Shown: positions 1-11,496 of the stretch, piece by piece
Numbering within the stretch: position 1 is the stretch's first letter
Layout: each line of letters starts with the position of its first letter
NCBI GenBank assembly: GCA_963932465.1
Contig: OZ010795.1
Location: 479,622,806-479,686,805 of the forward strand
Direction of reading: 5' to 3'
Source: Maratus speciosus
Taxonomy: Eukaryota; Arthropoda; Arachnida; Araneae; Salticidae
Length of the DNA: 64,000 nucleotides
Translations under genes and position numbers: made by a program
Notes under the pieces: generated by a model
Seen by the model: the letters and a program-made list of their open reading frames with translations, nothing else
Told to the model about the DNA's origin: nothing
The model's database searches: none

Positions 1-438
1 AAAAAAGGTTTATAACTATCCTCTTCTTGAATAACTCAAAACAGATTTTTTTCAGCATAAAGTTTACGGTACTTTTCGGTTAGCTGGGCGCCAGTGTTAT
101 ATATATATATATATATATATATACATACATACATGTATATATACATTATATATCTATGCATATGTTTTATATATACACACACATAGTATATATGTATATA
201 AATATGTATGTATACATATTTATGTATACATAATACTGCCGGCCAGCTAACCGAAAAGTACCAAGTTTACTTGAAAAAAGCTCTTTATTAAAATAAAAGT
301 TTCTGTTTTAAATATTATCTAAAATTGTTTTAAAATTTAACATTTTAATGGCTATAAACTTTGAAATATAAAAGTATTCGATGAGCCAAATATTCGGTAT
401 TCACTTCACATGTAGGCCGAATATTCGGTGCATCCCTA
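1..438. mobile_element. Right part of a non-autonomous hAT-like element
   Basis: The right terminus reads CGGTGCATCCCTA, the inverse of the TAGGGATGCACCGAAT start of the full copy at 6838-7635. Positions 1-60 and 270-438 match that copy's right half (about 7380-7635). The left half lies outside the window. TIRs of this kind with 8-bp target duplications are typical of hAT elements. There is no coding sequence. A smaller element at 68-262 has inserted into it. Confidence 0.7.
68..262. mobile_element. 195-bp MITE with 8-bp target duplication
   Basis: It starts GGTACTTTTCGGTTAGCTGG and ends with the exact inverse; the imperfect TIR runs about 33 bp. It is flanked by AAGTTTAC at 60-67 and 263-270. 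The related copy near 7440 has a single uninterrupted AAGTTTAC at this point, which proves insertion. The core is a (TA)n/TATG-rich microsatellite. An 8-bp duplication fits hAT or a similar superfamily, but the TIR does not start CAG, so the superfamily is open. Confidence 0.85.
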
Positions 439-942
439 GGCACCAAAAAAAAAAATTGCTGATAAAAAGCTTCGAAATTGATTTGATTCTGTACTGTTGC
501 ACATGTTTTCATACGTACTGGAAATTATTAAGTGTATAAATGTATGCATGTTGTTTCTGTAAGATATTTTAATACCATATAACATTTGACTTTAGCATTT
601 GTCATGTATTTAATTTCTTCCTGATTGAATAATATGTAGGGTAGATGTGCCAGTAGTAGACACGCTTTAATGTTTTTGGTTTATAAAAAAAATAACCAAT
701 AAACTTTTAGCATTATTTTGTTTTTTCAAAACTCCCTCTTGCATGTTTTATAATCTGGATTATTATTGACACCCTTAATCAAATCAATCATTAAACAGAA
801 AATAATGTTTCAAAGTTTATGCAGTTTTTCAGTGAAAATCTTAATGAAGATTCTATGAGCCGGCTTCATTTAATAAATTTATATATTCTTCAATTTTTTT
901 GAAATATTTGAATATTTTTAATGGAGTAGTAATAGAAAATAG
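439..942. other. AT-rich DNA, no feature recognised
   Basis: No coding potential, RNA gene or clear repeat end was seen in this stretch. Confidence 0.4.
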
Positions 943-2047
943 ATAAGCTAAAACCTTTTAAAATCTCCAAATGCACAAACACAGCGGTAGAAATGATTAA
1001 AAAAAGTCACTGGTCCCAAGGACCAGTAAACATCAGAGTTTACTGGTCCGCAGACATCATCACTGGCCCTCTACATAAAATTATATTAAGTACCTTTAAC
1101 ACTTTGAGTGACCCCCCCCCCCTCTCCTCCTCCGAGAATATAAACCAAACTTCCTTTCAGTTACCCAAAATTTTCGGCATAATAAATTGTAAAATTATAA
1201 TTTGCTAAAATTTAAATAAGTAGTACATTAACAAAAACTGAAATTATTAATTATGTATTTTATTTCCGTTTATTTATTTTAACTGGCTAAGTTTTTATGC
1301 TTATTGTAATGTTTGGTTGCGGTTTTTGTCAGGGATGGGAAAATTTAAGTTTACCTGTCAGAGAGGGAAAAAAGTTACTTGCTTCATCGGAATGTTAAAA
1401 GACATATTGAATAGATTTTTTTTTTTTTTTTAACCGAAATTTTTCTAATTTACCAATGTTTTTGAAGACAAAATAATATTTTGTATTTATCGCTAATGCT
1501 GCTTGGGGACAAGCATTAACAAATGTTATTAAATACAAGAATATTGTTTTGAATTTTTGCTTTATGGGCATGCAGTGCTCATACATGCAGTATTTTTTAC
1601 TTACTGCCACATGCATGCACAATTTTTTTTTATTTTTTTCAGGGTTGTAATTTTAACCGGTCAAAATTGATTTTGACCAGGACACTGGATAAAAGTGGTT
1701 TTAACCGTCCAAAATTGGTCAAAAGTGGTCAGAAATGGTCAAAACTGTTAAAAATGGTCTTAATTTTAATAATTATTTTTTCTTTGCAATTAAAAGTAAC
1801 TTAATAAGTAATAAAAGTAACAGGCAGTTAAAAAAATAATACACTGATAAGTTAAGGAGGCTCATTAGTAAAATATGCTTATGCAATACAATAAGAAAGC
1901 TAGATCCATAATTGCCCTATCATTGTTAATAGTGTATCAACAGGGAAAAAAAATCGTTCTTCCTTTCAGCTGTTGATACAGGAGCATCTAAGAAATCTGC
2001 CCAGTATTGTTTAAAACTAGCAGCTGATGCTAAAGAAGAGGTAGAAA

Positions 2048-3563
2048 CAGGGTTGGCACGGTTTAAACCAAGTGGTTTTAACCATGGTTTAAACCACGGT
2101 TTAAACCAATTGGTTTTTTTGTCAAAAAAACCATTTGGTTTTTTTAGAAAAAGTCTAATATAATATTTTCTCTTGTTTGTAATTTAATTGTTTTAAATTA
2201 TAGATAGAAGTAATTTCTACTTTTAACACTTCATCTCAGCAGTCAACATGAGACATAATGAGCCTAGGTCATGTTTCTATGCATGTAGAAGGAAAATTAG
2301 CATGTGCTGATGAACATATCTGGTACTCTAAAGATTTTCCTTAAAACATGTGAAATTAGAAAAGATAAAATAGATAAATATTATTCAATATTTAGCATAA
2401 AATATTTTCATTTAAAAAATGCAGATTATTTACAGCAGTTAATAACAAAATACAATGATCTTTAAGATTTTGGTTAAGGCTGTTCTTAACTGCTCTGCTC
2501 AACAAGCGCAAAACGTTTTGACATATTTACAAATTCATTTTTTAACGGAAAGGTATAAAATTGGAAAGCCTGGCCACAGAAGCGATTTGGAATTGAACTG
2601 TTTTTTCCATCTTTTGATCAATCGATTACCTATTGAGTTATCAGCAAATTCGATCACGTGACAAACCCGTTTTTCGCCTGCTCTTGAGAGCTTTTTCTCC
2701 CTTTGCGAGGAAATTCAGTTCAAAACGCCCACTTTGACTATTTTTTGAAAGATCTATTGAGTTAGCAAAAAAATGGAAAAAACAGCTCAATTACATAGTT
2801 TCTGAACAACAACACCAGCTAGTTTCGATCATTTTCGCACAAAAATAAATTAAAACTTATGTCAGGAAGTTGCCTTTTTGGATTTGAGAACAGCCTTGTA
2901 AAAGAAAATTTTCTGGATTGGGATTGGGGAAGATTATCCTTAAAGAATTTAAAAGAGTAGCTTAAGATATCAAATTGAACAACACAGCTTGCAAAAATTG
3001 AATGCTATTTATAGCATTTCAGTAATACCAATCAATCTTTTCTGTTAGTTGCTGAATCTAATGGCCAAAAATGTTGACTTGGACACTGGGAGTTATCACT
3101 CAGAAAACAAAATAACCAGAAGTATTTGGATATTAAAAAAAAATAATAATAATAACAACCACAGAATAATATATTATATTCATGAAATTGCATCAAATGT
3201 TTATTGATTGATTATTATATTATTAATCAAAGGATTCTTCATACGATTTGCAAGGTATCAATGTTTCACTGCGTAGAGCAGTTTACTTTGAACATAAGAC
3301 ATAGGTGTTACTAATAATGTTTAAATTAGAAATGATTTCAATTTTCTATATAATTGATTGTAATTATTTAATTTAAATATTTTCTGAAGTTATATTACTT
3401 ACATAATAGCCAAAAATGTTTATTTTATCAACAGATATGCATCTGTATACAATAGGAAATTATATTTAAAAAAACCCGGTTTAAACCAAAAAAACCTGGT
3501 TTAAACCAAATAAACCGGTTTTTTTGGTTTTTTACAAAAAAACCCGGTTTTTTTCCAACCCTG
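2048..3563. mobile_element. hAT-B: non-autonomous hAT nested in hAT-A
   Basis: It begins CAGGGTTGGCACGG and ends TTTTTTCCAACCCTG, with flanking repeats GGTAGAAA (2040-2047) and GGTAGGAA (3564-3571) that differ at one base. Subterminal runs of GGTTTAAACC form short palindromes at both ends. An inverted, more decayed copy of the family lies at 9357-11779. No transposase coding is visible; a TTAA-type MITE (2478-2895) is inserted inside. Confidence 0.82.
2478..2895. mobile_element. TTAA-type MITE, copy 1
   Basis: The ends are GGCTGTTCTTAA and TTGAGAACAGCC, preceded by TTAA at 2474-2477; the right flank is TTGT, a decayed TTAA. The other hAT-B copy lacks this block: around 9950-9995 the flanking sequences run together. 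A second copy in opposite orientation lies at 23169-23589 with intact TTAA on both sides. TTAA targeting points to piggyBac- or Kolobok-type mobilisation. Confidence 0.75.
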
Positions 3564-4494
3564 GGTAGGAAACAAGTTTAGTTTGCTTGTAAAGTAAGAA
3601 GTTTTGTAAGTGACAATGAAAACAAGATGAAACGCATGAGAGGATTTTCAAAATGCATATAGAGACGAACTGTTTATTTCTTATGGATGTGCTGCACAGA
3701 GTCAGATAATATAGACGAACACGAGAACGCTGTTCGCAGAAAATTTTCAAAGTTTGCAGACAGTTCTGATGGTTTCTTTTACAAATTTCTTCATTAAAAA
3801 AAATTATCAAGACCCCGGGGGAGAATCAGTGCGAGGCCCGTCGCAGACTCTTGAGAAGGTCTGCAGACTATTTTTCAACTGGAGGAAAAAAAAGTTATCT
3901 AGAAATTATTTGCCATGTACCATGGTACAGTATTTTTTAGAAGAAGTGCCGCGGCATATATATTTATAAAACTTAAAAATATTGTAAGTATGGCGCTTAT
4001 GCCGGAACGGCAGGTACGATGCTTTTTTTTTCTCCTGCTAGGGCCGGTAGCAGAAACAGTGTAGCACTGAAGCAGGTGCTGTAGATTATTTTAGGCTTTG
4101 CACATTAATTTAACAGATTAAAAATAAATTTTGTGTTAAAAAGTAAATGTTAAATGTTGATCTCTTTTAAATAAAGTTTATTTGGTTGGAAAGTTTTGCG
4201 ATTGTTTATGCGCTTGTTTAGCGTTTCTCTGCGATTTGCGGCAATTTTTTTTACATTCGAAAGGGCAATTCAGTTTTAATATCTTAGTAAATATTATCCT
4301 CTTTTCAATAAAGAACCCAATTCAGAACCCCCCAGTTGAGTGCATGTAATGTAATGCGAGGGATTGGAAAGAGGACTTTTTCATTTTTGCTGTTAGCAGT
4401 GATGTAGGACTCAGGAGGGGCGTGGTGTTTTTTTGCAGAAAATTTTTAAGAAATTATTTGAGTTCGCAGACAGTTTTGCATTTTATCTAAGTCT

Positions 4495-4807
4495 GGTGCT
4501 GCACATTACTTGAATCTTGTAGGACAAGATATTACAAACACAAACAAAGTTAATTCAATAATGAAGCATGTTATTGAAATGAAAAATTGCAGATGAGCAT
4601 GAAGATAATATTGATAACATTGTTAAAATCATTAACAACGTATACAAAGAAGTAAAACATTTATAAAATCAACTTAAGCCTATTTCCCTTGCTTTAGATA
4701 AACTTAAAAAAGAAGATGCTACTATATCTGATGCATGCGACGAATGGTTAAGATTGCTAAAAGAAAAAGATCTTGAAACTTATTCTAAAATGATACAGTC
4801 TCGATAA
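4495..4807 (+). pseudogene. hAT transposase remnant
   Basis: Conceptual translation gives AAHYLNLVGQDIT near 4498 and, after stops and frameshifts, LDKLKKEDATISDACDEWL followed by LLKEKDLETYSKM before a stop at 4805. The first motif resembles the Cys/Ala-Ala-His-x-Leu-Asn-Leu segment common in hAT transposases, and the second resembles the segment about 100 residues downstream. The zinc finger and the hAT dimerisation domain are not visible. In-frame stops show it is dead. It is the only coding trace of hAT-A and supports that call. Confidence 0.7.
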
Positions 4808-5712
4808 AAGAGCTTGTGTATAAAAAATAATTAAAACATTTGTGTTGTATCTTGGTGTTGTAATTTATGTTATGGCTTTTTTAAATTTGGTATTTGCTGG
4901 TGTTATGTTACTTATATTATGACATTTTTAACAAATGTTAACTTTGTTTTTAACATATGCTAGTAAAATATATTTGATTAGTAGTAAATAAATTGAATAG
5001 TCAATTTCAGTGGTCAAAATGGTCAAAATTGATTTTGACCAGGACGGTTAAAACCGGTTTAAACCGCTGGTTAAAATCACCATGGTTAAAACCGAGACAA
5101 CCCTGATTTTTTTACTATTTGCTTTTTACAAATTCCCTTTCCCCTCTCTTTTTTTAGAAATAACGTTTGGAAAATGTTGGTATTTTGTTTTGAAAATATC
5201 ATTGTTTTTGATTGGACTTAGATCAATTTTAATATTTATATGAATCTCAGAATCATTATCATTACAAAATTTTATACTATTTGCTTTTTACAAATTTCTC
5301 TTCCCCCTCCCCCATCTCTCTCGCTCTCTCTTTTTTTCATAAAATAACATTTGGAGAACTTTGGTATTTTGTTTGTAAAAGCATGTTAAAAGATAGATTG
5401 AATAGATCTTTATTTTTTTATTTTATTTTTTTTTTTTAACCAAAATTTTTCTAATTTACCGATGTTTTTGAAGACAAAATAATATTTTGTATTTATCGCT
5501 AATGCTGCTTGGGGACAAGTATTATAACAAATGTTATTAAATACAAGAATATTGTTTTGAATTTTTAATATTATCTGTTAACCTTATATTAATTTTTATA
5601 ATGAAATTGAATGAGTTTTTGAATATCCCTTGCATATTCTCCCTTGATCGTCTGTCATCTTTTTTGTTATGACCGACATTTTTTTTAGCGATTTTGCAAC
5701 CCTGACTATTTT

Positions 5713-6118
5713 CAGCGGTAGAATTGATTTAAAAAAATCACTGATCCCAAGGACCAGTAAACATCAGAGTTTACTGGTCTGCAGACATCGTTACTGGACT
5801 GCTACATAAAATTATATAAGTACCTTAACCCTTTGAGTGACACCCCCCACCCCTCTCCTCCGCCGAGAATATAAACCAAACTTCCTTTCAGTTACCCAAA
5901 ATTTTCGGCATAATAAAATGTAAAATTATAATTTGCTAAAAATTAAATAAATAGTACATAAACAAAAACTGAAATTATTATGTTTTTTATTTCCGTCTAT
6001 TTATTTTAACTGACTAAGTATTTATGCAAATTTTATGCTTATTGTAATGTTTGGTTGCAGTTTTCTCAGGGATGGGAAAATTTACGTTTACCTGTCAAAG
6101 AGGGGGAAAAGTTACTGT
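5713..6118. repeat. Second copy of the 982-1378 block
   Basis: The CAGCGGTAGAA start, the hairpin CCAGTAAACATCAGAGTTTACTGG and the downstream C-tract reappear in the same order as at 982-1378. This copy continues to the true right end of the element at 6218, whereas the 5' copy breaks off at about 1378. Confidence 0.75.
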
Positions 6119-6240
6119 TAGTTACTGGTCCTTCGGACCACTAAATTTTTTAAATTAGTGGTCCGATTGAATTTTTAGTGATCTCGGACCAGCGGACCAC
6201 CAAGGATTTCGAACGCTGAAACACATACAGTACCATGACA

Positions 6241-6455
6241 CAAAAAACTACATACGGCCGTTCCAAGGATTCTTGGATCTCCTTCTTCAGTGCGAGGGGC
6301 GCGGGGGTGAATCACAAAAATAGCCAGGGTCTATAACCGAGGGATTCTTTGACCTCATTTTAATCTTTTAATATTTTTTTTTATCACACTGAGAAAGGGG
6401 ATTCAAGAATACTCTTTGAAACGGCCGTATGTGGTTTTTTGTGTCATGGTATTGT
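6241..6455. repeat. Central palindrome of the fold-back MITE
   Basis: The arms CACAAAAAACTACATACGGC and the inverse near 6420-6450 enclose a GC-richer loop that includes GGGGCGCGGGGG. This is the core of the outermost element at 943-6497. Confidence 0.7.
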
Positions 6456-6619
6456 ACGTATTTGTGCATTTGAACATTGTAAAAGGTTTTAGCTTATGCA
6501 TTAAAACTCGCACAAGATGGTTGATTTATAGTAATAGATAACTTATAGTAATAGAAAACTTTAAATTTTATGAATATACTAATGGCCATTTACAAAATTT
6601 CATTTATTTTTTAGGTTTA

Positions 6620-6686
6620 TTATCATTTATTTTTTAGGTCCATTACTGGAACACTTAATTAGTCAATTTCCAGTAATGGACACCCC
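6620..6686. repeat. Short inverted repeat (hairpin)
   Basis: GTCCATTACTGGAA and TTCCAGTAATGGAC flank a loop of about 17 bases, giving a perfect stem of 13-14 bp. Function unknown; it may be a small fold-back element. Confidence 0.5.
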
Positions 6687-6837
6687 ATGTAGACATTGCT
6701 AAAAAATGCAATTTCAGTAATGTTCATACAGTATCTGTTATCTTATTAACTTAAACATATAAACGGATCATTGTATATACCCTGTATTATAAGATGCAAA
6801 CATTACACGACACTTTATTGTACAGTAAGTAAATTAG

Positions 6838-7635
6838 TAGTGATAGGGATGCACCGAATATTCGGTATTCGGACATCTCACCGAATATTGGCGCACCGAA
6901 TACTGAAAAAAACCTTGCACAACTTCTAATTTTAACTGTCGACTTATAATGATATCCAGAACAATTAAATAAATAGAATTATATTTAAATAAAAAAAATA
7001 ATAATTTTACATTATTTGCTGTTTGTAAAATTAAAGTTAAGAAAATTAGTAAATTAATGTTTAAAAAAAAAAGATTTTCTTGACCACATTATCTTTATTA
7101 AAAGTTTGTTGAAAGATTTTAGGATCGCAAATTTCAGAGACTAATCTAGGATGCCATTTAAAATTTTCCTTGCTGAGTTGCCATCATTTGTATAGATTGT
7201 ATTATTTATTTTTACTTTAGTCGCTTCCGGACAAATAAAGAGTATATATGACCCTGTGAAGTTTTTCTTCCAATTTTTTTCACAATTTCTCTTTGATTTT
7301 AAAATGTTTGTTTCAGAATTTAAGAAAATATTCATTTGCTTTAATTCACAGATGAAGTCATGAAATTTAAAATTTTATTAATTAAAAAAGTTTATAACTA
7401 TCCTATTCTTAAGTAACTCAAAGTAGATTTTTGTTTCAGTATAAAGTTTACTTATAAAAAGCTCCTGTTTATCCAAATGTTATTTTCTGTATTAAGTATT
7501 ATGTATTTTTTTAAATTAATATTTTAATGCCTTTGAAATAAAAAATTATTTGTCCAGCCGAATATTCGGTAATTCGGTTCGCCTGTAGGCCGAATATTCG
7601 ACATTCGGCCAAAATCACTATTCGGTGCATCCCTA
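6838..7635. mobile_element. Non-autonomous hAT-like element, full copy
   Basis: It is flanked by TAAATTAG at 6830-6837 and 7636-7643, an exact 8-bp target duplication. The left end is TAGTGATAGGGATGCACCGA and the right end is TTCGGTGCATCCCTA; the left has six extra bases. The subterminal zone repeats CCGAATATTCGG, itself a palindrome. No coding sequence is visible. Its right half is the uninterrupted counterpart of 1-438. Confidence 0.82.
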
Positions 7636-7683
7636 TAAATTAGCAAAATAAAATAAATAAATAAAAATAAAAACATACAATCA

Positions 7684-8436
7684 CGGGTGATTCTGTTCTA
7701 AATTTTTCGAAAATTTAAATCTTCGGTTATGAAAGTTTTAAAATATCGGCCATCCGTCTGAAAATTCAGACATAAAAAAATCCTAAATTTTGACAAATGG
7801 GAACCAAAAAAATCCATTTTATCAATACATCATGGGGAAAGTGCGAATTTTGTCAAAGCATTGCAGTGAAAAATGAAAATTCCGTCAAAGGATCACAGGG
7901 GAAAACGTGAATTTCGTCAAAGTATCGCGTGGAAAAAACGTGCTTTTCATCAAGAGATCGCTGAAAAAGAACTCAAATTTTGTAAAAGGATCACACAAAA
8001 ATGCTAATATCATCAAAGGATTACAAAAAAACACTAATTTTGTCAAAGGACTGTATAAAATACCTGAATTTCATCAGAGGATGATGGATAAAAGCCTGAA
8101 GTTCATCAAATGATGATGGAAAAAAGCTTGAATTTCATCAATGGATGATGGAAGAAAGCCTGAATTTCATCAAAGTGTGACAAAAAAAAGCCTGAATTTA
8201 GTCAAAGGATTGCAAAAAAAATCGAATTTAAGCAAAAGATTGCCGGAGAAAATACGAATTTTATCAAAAAATCGCATGTAAAATGCAAATTTTGTCAAAG
8301 AATTGCATATAACATGCGATTTTCGTCAATGGATCGCATAATTAGCCCCAGAGTAGGATCCCCCGCCCTCTATTGTAACCATTGAGATAATTTGCTGTGA
8401 ATTTCAAAAGATTTATTTTTACTCAGAATCACCCCT
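7684..8436. repeat. Degenerate ~31-bp minisatellite between inverted repeats
   Basis: About 14-15 units of 30-32 bp run from roughly 7850 to 8345. Each carries a core like GAATTTCGTCAAAGGATCGC followed by an A-rich stretch. The block is bracketed by GGGTGATTCTG (7685) and CAGAATCACCC (8424), an 11-bp inverted repeat, so it may lie inside a small mobile element. The core matches the unit of the 19.8-21.2 kb array. Confidence 0.7.
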
Positions 8437-8703
8437 GCATACAAGTTACAGTTTACCTAGATCTCTCAAGGTTAACATCAGTTTTGCACAAGTTAGCAAT
8501 TCATAAAGGTAGGATGCTTTTTAAGTTCCTAACATTTTGAAAATGCTTTGAAATTCAGGAGATTTGGTTTATCCTTACATGTAGTGTGACAATCATAATG
8601 AAAAGCTTAAAATTTTTGCTTTATCTTTTTATTGTCATAGCTATTAATATAATTGTATTTAATATTATAATTCCATCTCTTATTGTATATTAATTTTTTT
8701 ATA
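8437..8703. other. AT-rich, possible intron
   Basis: Nothing coding is seen. The stretch ends in a pyrimidine-rich tract and ATAG, a plausible 3' splice site for the downstream exon-like segment. Confidence 0.35.
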
Positions 8704-8881
8704 GATTGATTCTGAATTCAAATTAATTTTTGATGAAAGGAAAGGCGACAGCTTTTGTTCAGAATTTGGAATAGTTTCAAATTCCATTATCTTACAAGGT
8801 AGGCATTGCGGAAGGTCCGCAGCTAAGGAATTTGCAAATTGGCTTGAATTAGATATGAGTACAGCTGAACCCTGCAATGAA
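8704..8881 (+). CDS. Exon-like segment 1 of a transposon-associated gene
   Basis: After the acceptor TTTTTTTATAG the plus strand is open and protein-like, including the stretch FDERKGDSFCSEFGIVSN and the stretch SAAKEFANWLELDMSTAE. A donor-like GTATGC follows at 8882; otherwise a TAA stop comes three codons later. Composition is less AT-rich than its surroundings. I do not recognise a domain. It lies upstream of two further plus-strand exon-like pieces (12742, 14721) and may belong to the same gene. The link is inference from orientation and splice signals only. Confidence 0.4.
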
Positions 8882-9219
8882 AGTATGCAGTAAATATTTA
8901 TGTGCATGTATAGTAAATTTCTAAATGTATATTCTATAGTAAATTCATTACTTTTACTAAAATAAATTTAACTGTTCTATTAACATTTTTGACAGGGTGT
9001 TTTTGTGAAATTTTGCGATTTTTTGTCCCCTAATACTTGTGAAAATAAAAGTAGCATAATAAAAAAATGATCCTTTTTTTGGGGGGGGGGGGGAGGGGGT
9101 GCATTTTCTACCTACAGACTCATTTACATTTCTATATATGAATCTTCCACAAAAAGTATGAATGTCTTGTTCAACATACACAGTTAAAAATTTAAATACA
9201 TGTGAAAGGGCCGTTTTAA

Positions 9220-9356
9220 TAGAATAGAAAATAAAGCAAATTTTATGATGTTGTCCTTGTGTAAAAAATACAATTCTGTGAATGGTTCTTTTTGTGAAAT
9301 ATAATTCTGTGAAGGATTCATTTTAGGAAATGGAATTCTGTGAAGGGTCCTAAAAT
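9220..9356. repeat. Short ~31-bp tandem repeat, three units
   Basis: The core AATTCTGTGAA(T/G)G recurs three times at a spacing of about 31 bp just before the left target duplication of the element at 9357. Confidence 0.5.
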
Positions 9357-10057
9357 CAGGGGTGGCAAAAAACTGTTTTGTAAAAAACCCAGATTTATAT
9401 ATAATTTGCTATTGCATACAACTACATATCTGTTGATAAAATAAACATTGTTGGATATTGTATCTATAAGAAATATAACTTCACTTGAAAATATTAAAAG
9501 TAAATAGTAGTCAATTAAGTAGAAAATTGAAATAAATTTCTAATTTAAACATTATCTATTAGTAACGCTATGTTGTATATTCAAAGAGTAAACTGTTCTA
9601 CATAGTGAAACATTGATACCTTGAAAATCGCATGAAGAATTTTTTGATTAATAATATAATAATCCATAAATATTTGATGCCTTTTCATGAAAATATAATG
9701 TTCTGTAGTTATTATTATTTGTTTTAAATATACAAATACTTCTGGTTATTTTGTTTTCTGATGATACTCCAAGTGTCCAAGTTAAAAAATTTTACCGTTA
9801 GATTCAGCAAGTAACAAAAAAGATTGGTTGGCATTATTGAAATACTGTAACTAGCACTCAATTTTTGCAATCTGTATTATTCAACTTCATATCTTAAGTT
9901 AGTTTTTAAAATTCTTTAAGAATAATCTCCCCCAATCAAGAAAATGTTCTTTCACAACTTGACAAAATCTTAAAGATCATTGTATTTTGTTATTAACAGC
10001 TCTTAATAATCTGCGTTTTTTAAATGAAAATATTTTATGCTAAATATTGAAAATTAT

Positions 10058-10098
10058 TTATCTATTTTATCTTTTCTAATTTTGTATGTTTTAAGATA
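10058..10098. repeat. 41-bp direct repeat, left copy
   Basis: This 41-bp sequence starts TTATCTATTTTATCTTTTC and recurs identically at 11456-11496, immediately right of the fold-back insert. hAT-B has the corresponding sequence only once (about 2345-2385, inverse), so one copy was created along with the insert. Confidence 0.85.
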
Positions 10099-11455
10099 CT
10101 AGGGGGCTCTGCCCCCTATGAGCTACGCCCGGCAACCCCCCCTTCCCAAATTTTGGTAAAATGCCCCTCAAAAAAGGTTTTTATTAAAAAAATTGTTTTA
10201 GGGAAAAAGTATCTAGAAATTCAGAAAGTAGACAAAATTTGCAACAAATTAGATATATGACATTATGACTTAGGATGAAGGGGAAGGGGGGATCTGCCTC
10301 GGAACATACGCGCGGTGTTGCGTGGACTATGTTGCGCAATTCCACTTAACCACTCACACGTTTACATTTGCCCTCCCATCTCCCCTCCGAACTTTCTCTA
10401 AAAGGTTTACTTAAAAATAAGTTTTTTGGGTTGTTGAATCCGAATTTTTAACTTCCACCCCAAATCCCCCCCCCCCCCAAATAGTTGTTTTTAACTTAAA
10501 TTTCTTATTGTTTTAGGTGAAAAGCATAACGAAATTCAGAAACTAGACAAAATTTGCAACAAAAAGGATATATGACATTATGACGTAGGATGAACGGGGA
10601 GAAGGAGTGCTGCATCTGAACATGCACTGCGGCGCTACATGCACTAAGTTATTACGTCCAGGCAATAGGGATTTTACCTGGCAAAATTAATACTAGTTAT
10701 GGATTTCGACTCAACTTATGGTTTTTGGGTCGCTGAATCCGAATTTGTAACTTTCCACCAAAATTTCACCCGGCAACCCCCCAAAAAATTGTTTTTTTTT
10801 TGAAAAAATTTGGTTTTTGAGAAAAGCGCGCGGGGAATGTTCCGAGGCAGCCCCCTCTCTCCCTGTTTATCCTACGTCATAATGTCATATATCCTATTTG
10901 TTGCAAATTTTGTCTAGTTTCTGAATTTCGTAATGCTTTTCCACTAAAAAAATAAGAAATTAAAGTTAAAAACAACTATTTTGGGGGGTTTTCGGTGGGG
11001 GATTTTGGGGGTAAGTTAAAAATTCGGATTCAGCGACCCAACAAACTTAAAGTAAACCTTATAGAGAAAGTTCGTAGGGGACATGGGAGGGCGAATGTAA
11101 ACGTGTGAGTGGTTAAGTGGAATTGTGCAACTTAGTCCACGCAGCACCGCGGCGCATGTTCCGAGGTAGATCCCCCCTTCCCCTTCATCCTAAGTCATAA
11201 TGTCATATATCTAATTTGTTGCAAATTTTGTCTACTTTCTGAATTTCTAGATACTTTTTCCCTAAAACAATAAAAAAATTGATTTTTTAATAAACTTTTT
11301 TGGGGGGCTTTTTACCAAAATTTGGGGGTGTTGCCGGGGGAAATTTTGGTGGGTAGTTACAAATTCGGATTCAGCGACCCAAAAAACATAAGTAAGCCTA
11401 TTTCCAGAACTATACCATTAGTTTTGCTAGGTAAAATTCCCTATTGCCTGGACTA
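10099..11455. mobile_element. 1.36-kb fold-back element with internal ~320-bp duplication
   Basis: The arms at about 10130-10610 and 10860-11340 are inverse copies of each other, roughly 480 bp long. Within each arm a ~320-bp unit holding ATATGACATTATGAC is repeated. The left end is CTAGGGGGCTCTGCCCCCT, a perfect GGGGGC/GCCCCC hairpin next to CTAG, shared with the end at 52190. Read on the minus strand this is a hairpin followed by CTAG then T, as at Helitron 3' ends. The 41-bp flanking repeats are not expected of a Helitron. No ORF is visible. Confidence 0.6.
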
Positions 11456-11496
11456 TTATCTATTTTATCTTTTCTAATTTTGTATGTTTTAAGATA
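11456..11496. repeat. 41-bp direct repeat, right copy
   Basis: Identical to 10058-10098; after it the hAT-B sequence resumes without loss. Confidence 0.85.

Larger units (their letters stand above)
1640..5105 (+). mobile_element. hAT-A: degenerate hAT transposon
   Basis: The termini are CAGGGTTGTAATTTTAACC and its counterpart ending CGAGACAACCCTG. An 8-bp target duplication ATTTTTTT sits at 1632-1639 and 5106-5113. The subterminal zone is rich in GGTCAAAA motifs. A decayed transposase lies near the right end (4495-4807). A second hAT (2048-3563) is inserted inside. The TIR start CAGGG and 8-bp duplication are standard for hAT. Confidence 0.85.
982..6218. mobile_element. TIR element (CAGCG...CGCTG) holding hAT-A
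   Basis: The left end is CAGCGGTAGAA and the right end is TTTCGAACGCTG. The host sequence AAACACA occurs at both borders (977-983 and 6219-6225), as expected of a target duplication, although it overlaps the left terminus by two bases. The interior carries duplicated blocks: 982-1378 resembles 5713-6118, and 1385-1600 resembles 5378-5560. The 5106-5200 block is also repeated at about 5270-5370. The short TIR suggests hAT, unproven. No transposase belongs to this layer. Confidence 0.55.
943..6497. mobile_element. Fold-back MITE split by a 5.2-kb insertion
   Basis: The outer ends are ATAAGCTAAAACCTTTT (943) and its inverse (6481-6497). The left arm continues through CAAATGCAC (about 969-976) and resumes at 6219 with AAACACATACAGTACCATG. 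The right arm mirrors that joined order, so the arms are continuous once the inserted 982-6218 block is removed. The centre (about 6241-6455) folds through TACATACGGCCGTT and its inverse. No coding content belongs to this layer. Confidence 0.65.
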
